Shown here piece after piece: positions 25,263 to 38,146 of a DNA stretch of 64,000 nt (its first letter is position 1; each line of letters begins with the position of its first letter). The position numbers and the translations under genes are program-made. Source of the stretch: Helopsaltes ochotensis (lineage: Eukaryota; Chordata; Aves; Passeriformes; Locustellidae). The notes under the pieces were generated by a model that was not told the origin of the DNA, made no database searches, and saw only the letters and a list, made by a program, of their open reading frames with translations. Location of the stretch: contig VXBM01001198.1 in the NCBI GenBank assembly GCA_013400155.1, positions 102,540 through 166,539 on the forward strand, in the 5' to 3' direction.

Positions 25263-26464
25263 TCTAATCCAATCTATATATACACACATATCTCCAAGTG
25301 TCTCAGGTCCTTGCATGACTGTATCCATGGCACTTGTCTTCCACAAAGATCTTTGTCTACTCTCTGTAGACTGGCCAGCAGCCAACATTGAGATCGGGTC
25401 TCTTCAGGTGACAACCTGAGTTTTTGTCACATTTCTGCCAGGCACGCAAGGCAAAACTGATTAGGAAAATTAATTCTGTTGCCAAAACTTTTCCCTGAAG
25501 GATTTTTCTGTCCTGAGAGCATTTCTTCACGAAGACAGTGCTCATGAAGACAAGGAACCTGGAGAACTGCACACGTGTCCTGGCGCCTGGGAGTAAATTA
25601 CCTCAACTCTAATGGCTTCTCCTGATGATCCTGAAAAGCATTTTTCTCTCTGTCATCAGTTTCAAAAGTTAGCCAGTCCTTGGTATTTCCTTTAGGGATT
25701 AGGCTCATGGAGAAGCAGTTATAGATTATTTCATTTCAGCCTGTGGGATGAACACACAGATGCTGCACTAATACCAGTGAAATAAGGTTTTCCATCAGGA
25801 ATGAGAGCAGGAATATTTAAACAGGTTTCAGGCTTTGGATCCAGACTTGCCTCATTGTGCTAAACATGCCTACGCACACCTAAGCTGTCTGCTGGACAGC
25901 CCTGCTGTCTGCTTCTGGTCAAAGAAAGATTTGGTTTGATGACTCACAGCAAGCAGAGAAATCAGTCGTGAAGGTGAAGCTTCTCTTAATTCAGGGAATT
26001 GATGTATGCAATCCATTGAATCAAAACAGGTCAGGAGCAATGGATTACATTTACATGCGTAATTACATTCTGCACTAATCCACGGCTCTCAGAAACCTTT
26101 CGGGTGGCATTGTTAGAAGTCTTTTGTTTGGATTTAAATAGAGCTTATGTCCATACCCTCCATGATATGCAGAGTTACTGCACTCTTCATTTAGAGTACT
26201 TCAGGTGGGGTGGTAATGGGTACAAGTGAAGCAGATAAATCACACTTTGCCAGGCAGCTGCGATCAGTTAGGGTCACTAAAGGACCCTGGCTTTTCTTTT
26301 TCCAGACGGAAGGAAGAAGCCTTGTGTGGGTCTGGGTGTGCTGCGCTAGCACCGCGTCACCGCAAGCAGAGCGGCACACGGAAAACCCACCCGTCTGCAT
26401 CCCTGCCTTTCCCAGGAACTCACACTTTCTCCACCAACCAGCACCAGGCGATGTCAGAGCCCAG
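25263..26464. other. Gene-free stretch
   Basis: No gene recognised. Confidence 0.55.
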
Positions 26465-26499
26465 AAAAAAAAAAAAAAAAAAAAAAAAAGAAAAAAAAA
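26465..26499. repeat. Poly-A run
   Basis: 35 bp of A with one G. No retrocopy with recognisable coding sequence precedes it. Confidence 0.9.
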
Positions 26500-26928
26500 G
26501 GCATCAAAAGAAATCATTGGTGGTGTTCCAAAGTGCTGGAACAAGAGTGGTGTTACGCCACTCCTCCAGATGCTGGACAAAGAGGGATGGGGCTGCGAGA
26601 AGCTTTCCAAGCACTGTGATACAACTCCTGGCTCTCTAAGGCTTTCACAAGGTCTTCCTAACCTTGATCTTGTCATGTTTTGGCTGCAAACTGGAGCGAT
26701 TTCACTTTATTGGGATTCTCTCAGTACCACTGGCTTGCAATGAGATGATTATGCTCTTCTTCTTTATCCTCCCCATAAAATATTTCACTCTGGGTACTTT
26801 CTTCTTGCATGAGTGACAGCATGAGATGACATAAACAGTTTCTGCCTTCATAATTTTTATCCTATTTTTGTTATTCTATACATTCAAATCTCTCTAAAAG
26901 CCAGGAAAGTTACAATTCCACATTATGT

Positions 26929-26980
26929 AGAATCAGAGAATCACAGAATATCCTGAGTTGGAAGGGACCCAAAAGGTTCG
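26929..26980 (-). mobile_element. CR1-X/SINE tail fragment
   Basis: Antisense terminus only: AATCACAGAATATCCTGAGT followed by TGGAAGGGACCCAAAAGG. Same tail type as the SINE at 25131, so it may be either a CR1 or a SINE end. Confidence 0.8.
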
Positions 26981-29245
26981 TAGAAATCCAGCTTTGATGT
27001 AATTTGATGTAATGTAAGGAGAAACCATGAAATTTTCATTGTATTCTCTCACTACCAAGTGCCCCATTCCATTTTCTCCTTCCTCTGCTTTAGTGTAATT
27101 CACAGATGATTTCGGCATCCATAGGGAGCTTTACGATTTCAGACGATTTCGGAAAATTTTCCAAAAATTGAAAGGTTTTACACATCCGAGTTGGTCTGAA
27201 TCATCCTCTGTAGGTGCACAGCTCTGTCCACTGACTACATTGGGCAGAAAAGGCTCTTTTTTTGTATTCTGAGTCACAGCTCAGTTGTATTCGCAAAGCA
27301 ACCGGAGAAGGATCAGACAGGAGGTGGGCTGTGGATTTGCTCCTTCCTCAGGGGGAAAAAATTCCTGGGATTTGTCAAAAGGAGCCGTGCTGGCCCCGAC
27401 AGACAAATCTCTTTGGGAGAGCCACCGGAACCAAGGGCTGTTCTGTAAAAGGAAAAGCAAAAGAAGATAAAGATCAGGGAAGAGCTGGAAAGCAGAGGCG
27501 GTGAAGGGAGGGCGGGAAGCTCCCTAGTGGCCCTGCAGATGTGCTGGGTGAGCCGGGACAAGGGGGCTGTCCTTGGAGGCAGCTGGAGCTCCCTGTGGGC
27601 AGCTGAAGCTCCTGGGGGACAGTTGAATGTCACATCACATCTGCCAGCCCTTTCTGCCCCCATCCCTGATGACCTTGCCCAGCTGGGAGTGTGGACATGG
27701 TGCGATGTCCACTGCTGACTTCCCCTTCCTCAATTGCCCTCCTTCCTTTGCTCTCAGCATCTTCTTTTTTCTCTTCTTCCTATGCTTTCTCTTCATCACT
27801 CCTGTTCCTCTTCCTCCTTTGCTCCATCTTTGACTCTGTCTCCTTGTGATATTTTTTTCCTACGCGAGGAAAGCCACCACACTTTGGATGCTTTGTTTCT
27901 CTGCTGAGTTGTGTCTTTCTGGAAAGGAAGCCCTTCACATGAAGGTCTGTGTTGCTACTTTTTGTTTCTGGACCACCAAGAGCTGCTGCCCATGGAGGCC
28001 TCTGGGCACCATGGGAATATGAACAGTGATAATTAATGGAGCACTGCATGCATGGAAGAGGTGGAAGAACTGATGACACAGGGCTGACATTTGAGACCCT
28101 TTAGGAAAGGCTGCTGAGATGTTCCTCCTGCAGTTGTGGAGCAGTTCCCAATGCAATGCCCTTTCCCTTATCCTTCTTTTAGAACATCCCCACCCCAGAG
28201 GTTCTGGGGTTTATCCCCACACTGTGGCAATGGGTCTTGAGCTCAACCAAGGGAGCTCTTCCCAAGGCACTGAGCCAAGCAGTGAATGCTGGCCATTAAA
28301 ATGTGTGTCTGATCTCCACAGCCTTCCCAGGAAACTTCTCCTGGTCTTTGTACCTGCAGAGAGCTCTGCTAGAGGAGAGAGGAGTGAGGAAACACTGGAA
28401 ATGGCAGGAGGAGGGAGCAGGGAGCTCTTCTGCCCTCCCCCAGGAGGTGCCTCCTTTGTCCAGGCTCTTGGAGCAGTAGTCAAACCCCAAACAATTCAAT
28501 TTAAAGCTCCACAGCAGTTGGACTGCCGGTCTTGCTGCCAGGACACCCGAGGTCAGCCCTGCTGACTTTAGGCAGCTGCAGGGCTCTTATCTGTGCTTCT
28601 CCCCCACTTCCCTGGTGTCCATGAACCCCTGGGTGATGTGCTCAACTTGGTGTCCTGTAGGGGTGTCCTTTGAGGGGTGCACAGACGGTGCCAGGGTTTT
28701 CCTCACTCTTGGGACGTGCTGGGGTGGCTCTCCCACTGGTCCCACTGGTGGTTCCCAGCACCCACAGCCCTGTGGTGGGCACCCCAGGGACTGTGGCATC
28801 ACACAAAGGGCTGGGCTTTGTTAAGCAGTGCCTCGTAACTCCGAGCTCTTTTCTGACCCCACAGGCAGCCCGAGTCTCTCTTTCCTGCCAGACTGCCCTG
28901 CTCCCTGCGTGGGGACCGCTCTGTGGCCGGGCTCTGCTGGGTGACCCCAGGGTTGGGTCCCTGATTGTCTGCGTCCCCCCGGCCTTGCAGGGCTCTGTTC
29001 TGCCCCAGGCTGAGGGAAGAGGGGAGGAGGGAGCCGTGGTGCCATCGCGGAGCTGGCCCCCCTCACGTCCGGCCCTCCGGCAGCTGCGCCACGTAGGCCT
29101 CGGAACTATGATGGGGTTGGTGTCTCCATCTTCACACGCCTTCACACAGGCTGACATCAAACAGAACAAATAGGTAGGGTTTTCCCTACACAATGTAAAT
29201 GAATTTGAGTTGCTTCCCAGAGGCACTTTTGCTGTGCTCTAGCAT

Positions 29246-29248
<3 letters not shown>
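26981..29248. other. Gene-free stretch
   Basis: No gene recognised. The 28.6-29.1 kb part is GC-richer with open frames of 167 and 194 codons on opposite strands, but neither has known domains or splice-flanked exon structure. Confidence 0.5.
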
Positions 29249-29312
<64 letters not shown>

Positions 29313-29383
29313 TAATTTTTTTTTTTTTTTTATTTTTTTTTTGGGTTTTTTTTTTTTTTTTTTTTTTTTTTTTGTTTTTTTTT
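29249..29383. repeat. 135-bp T-rich homopolymer run
   Basis: Almost pure T, interrupted by a GTAA, a single A, a GGG and a single G. The lysine-rich minus frame across it is artefactual. Exact length is unreliable in most assemblies. Confidence 0.9.
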
Positions 29384-32300
29384 GGGCTTGACAATAGCTC
29401 CACTTTGCATATAGGGGGAATTTTAAAACCTTTCTCTTTGTCCCAGTTCATTTGAGGGCAGCATTAAATATCTTCATTTTCCTTAGGCCTTCAAACCCCA
29501 AACAGCTTACACATACCAGGTCAAACATCTTTTTTGTTCTGTGATAATTGAAGAAATATGATCCAAGTGGTGCAACCACATTTTGGCCTTTTGTTTCTTT
29601 TTAGAGCATTGTGGCCCTGGGAATATACTGTCCAGGTGATGCTCTCTCTGCCAAATGGCCAAAGAACTCTGCTCCAGGACTAGTGGTAGGCAGGAGAAGA
29701 TCTGTCATCCTACAAAAATTGTTCCTATTTTATGGCGGAAGAGAAATGGAAACTGAACGCTGTGGGTTTTTTAAACGAAAGAAAGGAATTGGTGGGGAAA
29801 GAGTGACCCTGCAACAGTGATTTTAATTGGGAGTTAATGTACTTACCTGGAGGATTGAAGCATCACAAAAGCTCATCCCAAGCACTGGCCCAAGAGCCCC
29901 CAAGAGAGGTTAAACCTCTGCTCCCTCTGGAAGCTGGGGAGGAGGGGGAAGGCCTCAGCTGTGTTTTGACCAAGACATTCCTTGCTAGACCTGAGAAACA
30001 CTTCCAAAGGACACTTCAGTTGAACTTGGCTTGTCTCCAAAGTATTACATTCCAACAAGAAACTGATTTGTCTGAAAATTTCCATGGGCTCAAGCTGAGA
30101 GGTTTCCTTGCTTCCCAGAACACAAAGGAGATGGAAATGAACTCCTGTTTGCTATGGCGGGGGCAAAAGGGGATTCCAGCTCTGGGTGAATGCGGCTCCA
30201 CACGTCCGCTCCTTACTCATCCTGAGTCCACTCGAGATGCGTAATGCTATGGAGCAAAATAAACTTCCCCTTAAAGATGCTTTTGTTGGAGATCAGGAAA
30301 AGTCCAGGGCTCAGCCTGAGTTTCCTGAGCACTGGCCGTGGCCCACAACATCTGAACAGAGCAATTCCATCCTTGTGTCTGCAAAGAGTGCTGGGGGGTG
30401 GAACAAGGAGATCCAAATCATTCCATGCTCCTGTGACTTTGTGTTTAGGGACGGGAGGGTTAAGAATTTGGCAAGCCATGCAGGGACATTTTAAGGAGAT
30501 AGTAAATATTTTTTTTTACAAAAATGAAAAAAATAATCTGAGATAAAATCCCATATTGCTTTTCTCAATGCTGCACTCAGCCAGAGGAACCTCAGCACTG
30601 CCCTCCCATGGATTTTTCCTATTGTGTTCCCCTGTTATAATTTATTGTTGCCCTGATCCTTGCAGCCTTTCTGATGTTGTTCACAGTTTCTTGATGTTTG
30701 CATAGTTCTTAGTTCTTTCTCACATGAATGTTACCAGTAAATAGGAATGATTTGAAAAAGCAAAGATGTTTACACACTTTCCTTGGGGGAAGGAACTATT
30801 AATGGACTGTTGGTTTGACCAGTGTGATTGGAGAAGTGACAACACTCTCCTCCAATCCACAGTCGAGATGGAAAAACTATATAATAGAGTCAAAATAAAG
30901 AACACCCTTCTTCTTCGTTCACCTTGCACAAGAGGAGTCTGTGTGTTCTTTCAGTGCTCAACAATAACAATTTATGTATTTATTTATTTTAAAATTGGTT
31001 TCATTGCACCTCTTCTGATTTCTGATATCATTGTGAAGTAGGGCTGAAGCTGTTTACTGCCTGACACGCAGCTCTTTATCTCAGTAGGTCTGTATTTCCT
31101 TCAAACTTTACTTTTTTTAATTGCAACATCTCTATGTTATATTCTATTCTAAATAAAAACTGTTCCTATGGTATCTTCTTAAATTAATATATTATTAAAC
31201 TCTTATTATTAAATTCTCTATTATTTAAACATATATTCTTGTTCAAATACTAAACAAGAAACCTAAAAGAGGTTTTATCATAGTCTGCAGAGAAGTATTT
31301 TACATTATGAATATCAAAATTTAGAAGATGTTTATTATAGCTTTTAATACTGGATTTGGAGACATACTCCAGCTCTTACCTAAAAAGCAATAAACACAAA
31401 GCACCTCTCCCTTTCCCCTGGGAATGGTCCTCATATTCCTCCTTTAAAAATAGGTCTAAAGATAGAACTGGAAAAGTGTCTGAAAAAAAGAAGAGGGGGC
31501 CCAAATTTTCACATTTTGAAGCTTTTAGATAGATTTTAGATTGGTGAAAACTAGCTCAATAAAATTACAAAGTAAAATTTGGAGAAGAATTGACTTGTAT
31601 GAACTTGTTTTACAAGTAAATGCACTTCACTTCTTATCACCTTGGAGTCTGTGCCCTGTCAGGGTTATGAGAAGCAGGGAGGGGAAATGAGGAGAGGACT
31701 TGTTAGGGGACTCAAAGTGTGCAGTCATTAAATTATTTTTGATTCAACATCACCAATGGAGTAAGAAGAACTTGATTTGAGGAGACTTGAGCCTGGCTGT
31801 GAACTGGAAGGTGGGGCTGGCTTTGTGCAAGTCAGGCAATGATGGATTGCTCTGTCAAAGTGTGTGCATTTATGGCCCTTTAATAATAAAGAATCTTAAT
31901 CATAATCTTCCATGCTGCCTACCCATTCAGGTGCTGATTCATGAGTAATGTAGCTTCTTTTTTAAAGGAAGGATCTTCCTGTGAAAATGGAGCTAGAGGC
32001 AAATAAATAAAAATTTTATTAGTCACTCAAGATGATTTACTTGATTTCCAGTTCCCCCACTAAATTTTGTAGTTACTGAGAGTGAGGAAACAGATTTAAT
32101 GTGATGGCGAACAGCACATCCTTCTCTCGATGTATTTTTTCTTCCTCAGACAAACTATTATGAAATCATTCCTCACTTTGTCTTCTGGTTCCTGGTCTCT
32201 AAGTGAAGAGGACAAAAAATTTAAAAAATAACTAAAATTCTATTTTGGAGTTTGGTCTTGTAGTATCTGTCTCAAATCAGAAGTGACAGAAATCTCATGG

Positions 32301-34611
32301 GAGCCTCTTCTAGGGAGCCTCCCTGTCCATTTTTTGCAGTGTCAGGAGATGCAGACAAACTCTTGGGTTTGTTTTGTTTGAAAAGAAGAGCTTTTCAGAT
32401 TGGTTCAGAGCATGGAGCATCCCAGGGTGCTGGTTTGTGTCAAATCACACTGGCACATTTTCAGTCTATAGGAAACTCCATAGGGAAGGGGTTTTGCATC
32501 TCTCTTGCCACTGCATTGGCTGAAGAGGGAGGGTGGGAAGTGCAAACGATGTTTCCAACAGCCCAATGTCCTGCAAACCATGTGCAGTTTCACCAATGCC
32601 ACCTCGAACAGCGCCAGCTGAAGGCACTGGAGACCTGGCTGCTGAATAAACAAATATTAGGGAAAATGGTGGTTAATGTTCGTTTACTTGCAAAGGAGGT
32701 TTAAAGGGATTTACGAGAAATACTTGCAACAAGAGGTGAATGAGGAAGTGACTTCAAAGAGGAAATCAACTTCCTAAAAAATCAGGAACCCTGGGGATTT
32801 TTATTCTCAATTCACATGAGAAATGGTATTATTTTTGCTGCTGCTTTTAAAAACATGGCTGTGAAACGCTATTGATGTTTGCTTGCTGTGAACCATTGCC
32901 TGCCCTAATTTTTCTTCTATTTAAAGGAATATTTTAACTGGACAGCCTTTCACATTTGTCACCTCCTTCCCAACTGATCCAGAAAGCTTACCTGCACTTT
33001 AGGGGCGGTGTGGACTTCACTGTCAGACAGAAATTTTCCAGAGATGTTTTCAGAAGTGCCCAGAAGACTTTGCAGAAACCAAACCCCTGGGATCTGCTGA
33101 AGCAGAGTCACTTTTCAAAGTCTCATCTTTCCTTGCGTGTTCTGATATTTGTTCTGCAGTTATGGGAGACATTAACTTCGGGGATGGTGTTCATATGCCC
33201 CTCAAATTTTCCTCAAAATGAGATAAGAATCCTTTTTCTTTCTTCACACTGAGGAAAAACACATGGAAACTTCAGTTCAGTGTTTTATTCACCTACTGAG
33301 CTGGAGATTCAATTTATAATAGAATGAAAACCATTCCTGATACAGAGTGAAGACTATGTAGAACATCCAAGGTTTCTTACTATACAGTAATGCCATCTTC
33401 CTTTTGGAATGATGCTAAATCCTTTTCTTGATTTATAAAATGATCTTCCTCTTCATGGTCAGGTTGGGAAATGGTTTTTCCCCATCCAGCCTGGGTCAGT
33501 TATGATGACAAATACTGAAACACTTGACCTAGCAAGCAGTGAAAATATGGTTCACTGTCCCACTGCCAGAAACACATCCCGAGTTTGCCTGAAATTCTGC
33601 CAATTCATTGGACACTCAGAAAATTCAGTCCATTTCTAATTTTAAAATGTTTTCTTTTTTCCTGCCTTCACTGAAATTCTCCATGCTATAAAAATCCCAG
33701 CCCTGATTTAGTTGGAATGGTCTCTCCCTCCCTGCCTCTCTGGACGTAATAGCTCTGGATGTGATGGCATCACCACATGGAACATCCCTGCCTTGTGTAA
33801 GAGCTGCTAGTTCACCTCTGTGCCAGCTCAGCCAGGATTTGCTTTAATGAGTACCTACCACTGCTACTTAGAAACTCTATTATTTGTTAGGCAGGATGAA
33901 TTAGTCTTATCTAGGCAACAGCCTGGAAAGCCACAACTGCGAGGACACTGAGCTGTGTCAGTTCTCAGGGCAGGGTTTTGGAGCTGCTGGAGGACAGCCG
34001 TGTTTAGTTGCTCTGTCATGGCTCACTGGAGAGCTTCAGTGCTTAAAATCATATTAAAAGATCCTTCTGCTGGGTTTTTACCCCAAAGTCCTGATGCTTC
34101 TCGTGGTCTTGGTTTCACCTCCCACCTCTAAGGACGTGCCAGCATAAATTTGGGCATATCCCTTTTAGCTGAAGCCTGCGTGGCTTGCATGGTGTTCTCT
34201 TGATGAATGTCTCTGCAATAATTTCTTTGGGTAGATCTTGGAAAGGGAAAAGGAAGATGAGACCATTTGTGGAAAAGGCCTACCCACCCCCACAGCTGCT
34301 CAGTGTCCTGTGCTTTCACTCTTTTAGCACTTTTGGGGGGTGTGTGTGTGCGTGTTTCCAACGTTTCACGTGCTCCCAGAGGAAAGTCAACCACAAACAC
34401 AGCGCTTTTGGGGCAAACAAATGGGTGTTAAAGTTCCCTGTCAGCAGGACAGGTTTGGACAGGGATGCTCGCACGCACCTATATCCACCATGGAGTGAGC
34501 CTGGGCTACACCTGGTTACTGCAAAAAAATAAAATACAGAGTAGGAATGCAGCTCCCACAGTGCCTTGGAAGGATTTTGGGGCTTGTCCTGAGACAGGAG
34601 CATGAGCTGCT
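29384..34611. other. Gene-free stretch with AT-rich core
   Basis: No gene recognised. 30.95-31.4 kb is strongly AT-rich (many ATTATTAAA-type words). No transposon ends were seen in these 5 kb, the longest CR1-free interval of the left flank. Confidence 0.55.
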
Positions 34612-34661
34612 ACTTTGATCTTGGAGGTCTTTTCCGACCTTACTGATTCTGTGATTCTATT
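34612..34661 (+). mobile_element. CR1 3' terminus
   Basis: Sense: TTTGATCTTGGAGGTCTTTT, CCGACCTTACTGATTCTGTG, ATTCTATTG; only about 50 bp remain, including two terminal octamer-like repeats. Confidence 0.85.
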
Positions 34662-34858
34662 GAGTAAAGATCAGAGGCACCTGCAAGCAGGATGCTCCTG
34701 GTTGTGTAACACTTTGTGCTTTGTCAGTGCCCTTCTGGTAAGTGTTAAGTAATTTAACATTAAAAAATTACAAATATATATATAATTAGGGTTGCAGTTG
34801 GTTAGAAGATGCAAAGTATTTTCAAGTTTTTGTAGATGTGCCTTGCCATGGGCTGGAC

Positions 34859-34998
34859 AGAATCATAGAAACCCAGACTGGCTGGGGTTGGAAGGGACCT
34901 TAAAGATCATCTCTACCCCCTGCCACTTCCAGGTGTCCAGGTTGCTCCAAGCCCCATCCAGCCTGGCCTTGGACACTCCCAGGGATGGGGCATTGATC
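34859..34998 (-). mobile_element. CR1 LINE 3' end
   Basis: Antisense: AGAATCATAGAAACCCAGAC, GGGTTGGAAGGGACCTTAAA, GCCTGGCCTTGGACACTCCC, AGGGATGGGGCATTGATCC. About 140 bp. Confidence 0.93.
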
Positions 34999-37749
34999 CA
35001 GAGATCCTCAGTGGGTATGAAGTGGATTGGTTTGAAAGCAGATGCTTTGAACATTATTTGCCTTCTTCCCCAAGGTTCAGAGTTCCCCTGCCTTGCTTTC
35101 TCTCTGATGGGGAACGCCTGTTGGATGAAAAGTAACCAGCATGACTCAAATTCGGAGTGCTCTCTACCCTGCCCTCTCCCAATGGCAAACTAGTGAGATC
35201 TCAGCAGCTTTAACAGGTTCCTCTCCAAAGGTCCTCAGCTCCCAACTTGCCCAGGCCATCTCTGGCTCTGCTTTCTTGGGCTTTGGCTGGATGTGAACGC
35301 TGAGATTTTCAGTCCGGGCTCAGGATTTTCAGACAAGAAAATCACAGAATGGAAAATCTGGTTGGGTTTGATTTTGGTTGTGATCAGTGTCTTGCCAATA
35401 TTAATGAAAATATCTGGACTTACTCTGTAAGTAAGCACAGAAGTCCTAGATTTTATGCTAATAGGAAAAAAATGAGAAAAGAGGAAAGAATTAAAAATTG
35501 AATCCAATCCTGTTGCTCCTCAGTATGTTACTTGCAAATGGAAATCCCAGATTAAAGGAAGAAGAGCACTCAGATCTTCCCAAGGAGAGTATTTTTCCAA
35601 TGTATTCCTTTGGGATATTGCTGCATTTCTGCCTTGTGTGGCTCTTTTCATGCATTTTAGCAAAGGGGGTAGGATGTCTCAAATCACCTCCTTTTCCATA
35701 TTTACAGCATAGGGCTACAGCCTGCTCTTTTCTGTCCTATATGTACATTTCTACAACATTTTTTACAAGGTGTTTTCCTTTCCTTCCTTTCCTTCCTGGC
35801 CTTTCCCCCAAATGGTCTCATCTTCCTTTCCTTCCTTCTCCTTTCCTTCCAAAGAGAACAGCACAGATTTGCAATTAGCTTTCCAGAGCTGTTCACCTAT
35901 TTCATTGGCTGTGGACAGGCATGCAACAGTTGACAGATCCATTCCCTCTCTCCAGCCAAGCCACCTGCTGACTTTTCTGGATTGATGCTGAAAACCAAAG
36001 GATTCTTTTCTTGCAGACACTTGTTACCCAAAGGTCTCCTGGAATCTGGAAAAGCAGCTGCCTTGGGAGCTCAGTATAAGGTCAGCTCAGCTCAGCTCAG
36101 GTGCAGAACCCAATCTGGTCAGGTGCCTGCAGGGCTCCGGCTCAGCGCGCGTAAGGAATCCCTACGCAGCGGGCAGAGAGCGAGTGATGCTGGGGAAAGC
36201 TTTGGCAGGTGACCTGCTCCCAAAGCACCGAGCTCCCGTGAGCCTGGATGGACTTCCTGCTGAGCCCCCCTCCTTTTTCACACTGCCTAGGGTGAAACAG
36301 TTCCCTCAGCCCAGGCTGGGGAGCAAGAATTTGGCAGGACAGGTTTCCTCTGGGGAACATTCTTGTCTTTTGTATCATCGGGACGTGCCCCTGCTCAGGG
36401 GGAAGGAGGAGCTCCTCCTTGATCAAACTATCTCAGCCATCATGCTTGAATCCATTTGGGCTGGCCCTTCCCTAATTAGAGCAGCAGTCACCCAAAACAC
36501 CTTCTCCATGGATGATCCTGCAGCTGCCTGATTGCTGCCCGTCATCTCCCACTGAAACCACTGGCCTTGTCTTCACTCCTCCCTTGCTCAGCTTCCTCCC
36601 CAAGCAGGGAAGTGGGGATTCACCTGTGGGGACAAGGGGCTGACTGGGTGTCAACGGGAAAAAAGCCCCACATGTGGTCAGTACCTGCCCCCATTCCCCC
36701 ACAGCCTGGAGAGGCATTGGAGTGATGCTTTTGCAAGGGTCCTCGGGATGTTGCGTTTTTGGGACTGAAGATGGTCACTGAAGTGATGAGGACTGAGTGG
36801 TGGGGAGCATTGCTGGAGGTGTTTAGGTGCCTGGGTAGAGGAGGAATGCAAAGGACCTGCACCTCTGTGGAGATGGAAAAGAGCTCCAAAGCAGAGGCAG
36901 AACTGTCACTCCCAGGGCTGGAGAGTTGTTGGGAGTATTGACCTGTGGGACACTGGGATGAGCTTGGACCAAAGGGGACTTTGGGTGGCTGGAAGGAAGG
37001 TGACTTTGGGTGAAGTGCTGTGGCTCTGGGGTTGGTGTCTAGGCAGAGGCTGTGAGAGGACAGGGCACCAATACTGGGATGTGGGAGTACTGGGGACAGT
37101 CAGCAGTGGGATGGTTGAGGGGGTCTGAGGGGACATTTGGTCAGAGGCTGGTGCAGGTGGTGAGTGACAGGCCGTTCAGTGATCCCCTGGGATGTCACCT
37201 TCCCAGCTTCCCCTCGTTTCTCACCAGAGGTGAAAATGTAGGGAAGAGGCTGGGTGGCCTCAAAGATGCTCACTGCAAGAGAGGGACATGTTGTTCAAGC
37301 TCCTGCTCCAGCTTTCAGGAAGCACAGCCCTGCTCTAGTCTAGTGGTCACTTGCATCCCAAAGCAGTTTCCCCTTCTGGAGAATGCTAAGCATGAAAGGA
37401 AACCGCTCTGGGCTGCTCGAGCCTGGGAAAAGGGAAGAGAGGAAGGGAAGTCAGTTACACCAAGGCGGTGTTGTGCAACTCCAGTACTGTACTTTCCCTT
37501 TGAAGCAGCTAGGGCAGTGCTGGCATCTCTGCTGTAGATAAGAGGAGCTGGCTCCTCCAGGGAGGAGGTCCCTTTTCACTTAAGGCCAAAGGGAAAAAAA
37601 TTATTCCATCTGGGCAATTTAAGCTACAGGCATCTTGGATTTGACACATCAGAGAATTTAGTGCTGCTGGTAATGCCTTGTAATTCTCCATGTAATCAAT
37701 TAAAGAACTGTTCCATCCTAAATACTGCTGAAGGAAAACACAAAGGAGC
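34999..37749. other. Gene-free stretch downstream of PTGS2
   Basis: No gene recognised. Holds the pyrimidine run at 35772-35850, a short (GCTCA)4 at 36082-36100 and a G-rich, repeat-poor part at 36.7-37.15 kb. Confidence 0.55.
35772..35850. repeat. (TTCC)n pyrimidine tract
   Basis: About 79 bp, mostly TTTCC/TTCC units with one non-repetitive break (AAATGGTCTCA). Gives lysine/glutamate-rich false frames on the minus strand. Confidence 0.85.
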
Positions 37750-37770
37750 CCATAAAGGTAATGTTTTCAA

Positions 37771-37776
37771 TTTATT
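37771..37776 (-). terminator. PTGS2 polyadenylation signal
   Basis: AATAAA on the minus strand, followed 25-35 nt later by a T/G-rich stretch suitable as a downstream element. No other canonical hexamer was seen between here and the stop codon, so this sets the 3' UTR length. Confidence 0.65.
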
Positions 37777-38138
37777 TATATAAACATTTGCATTTTAACA
37801 ACATTGTTGTCCTACAAAAATAAAGTGAAAAACAATTCACAGAATTTTAAATAAATAATCTCAATCATCCACACTTCGTGGCCGCAGAGTACAAAACGCA
37901 GAGTGCACAGGAATCCTTGCTGAAGCAGCCTGTAACTTAACTCAAGTGAGATGGTCTGAGGAATTCCTCTGTACCTACCCCAAAATAACCCCATCTGTCC
38001 AGACGTGCTTCCCTTTGACTCTCTGCCAAACCCTGTTCCTGGGCTGATGGCAAAGGGTGCTCTGAAGCACTAGAGCTGGATCTGATGGACAATTTGCATG
38101 AGGAACAAGTGTGTGAGCAGTGTTTGCTCATCAGCACA

Positions 38139-38146
38139 TACAGTAC
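38139..38146 (-). promoter_or_regulatory. miR-101 seed match in the PTGS2 3' UTR
   Basis: The minus strand reads GTACTGTA, an 8-mer match to the miR-101 seed with the flanking A. Mammalian COX-2 is a known miR-101 target. Whether the avian site is used is not shown by the sequence. Confidence 0.55.

Noticed and set aside
26210..26464. Processed retrocopy ending in the poly-A run at 26465.
   Set aside because: No family-level protein similarity recognised before the run, and no target-site duplication found.
28642..29226. Open frames of 194 (minus) and 167 (plus) codons in a GC-richer area.
   Set aside because: Opposite-strand overlap, no known motif and no promoter or splice context; typical of GC-rich non-coding DNA.
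35338..35370. Small CR1 terminus (AATCACAGAATGGAAAATCT).
   Set aside because: Only about 20-30 bp of weak similarity and no continuing CR1 sequence; too short to call.
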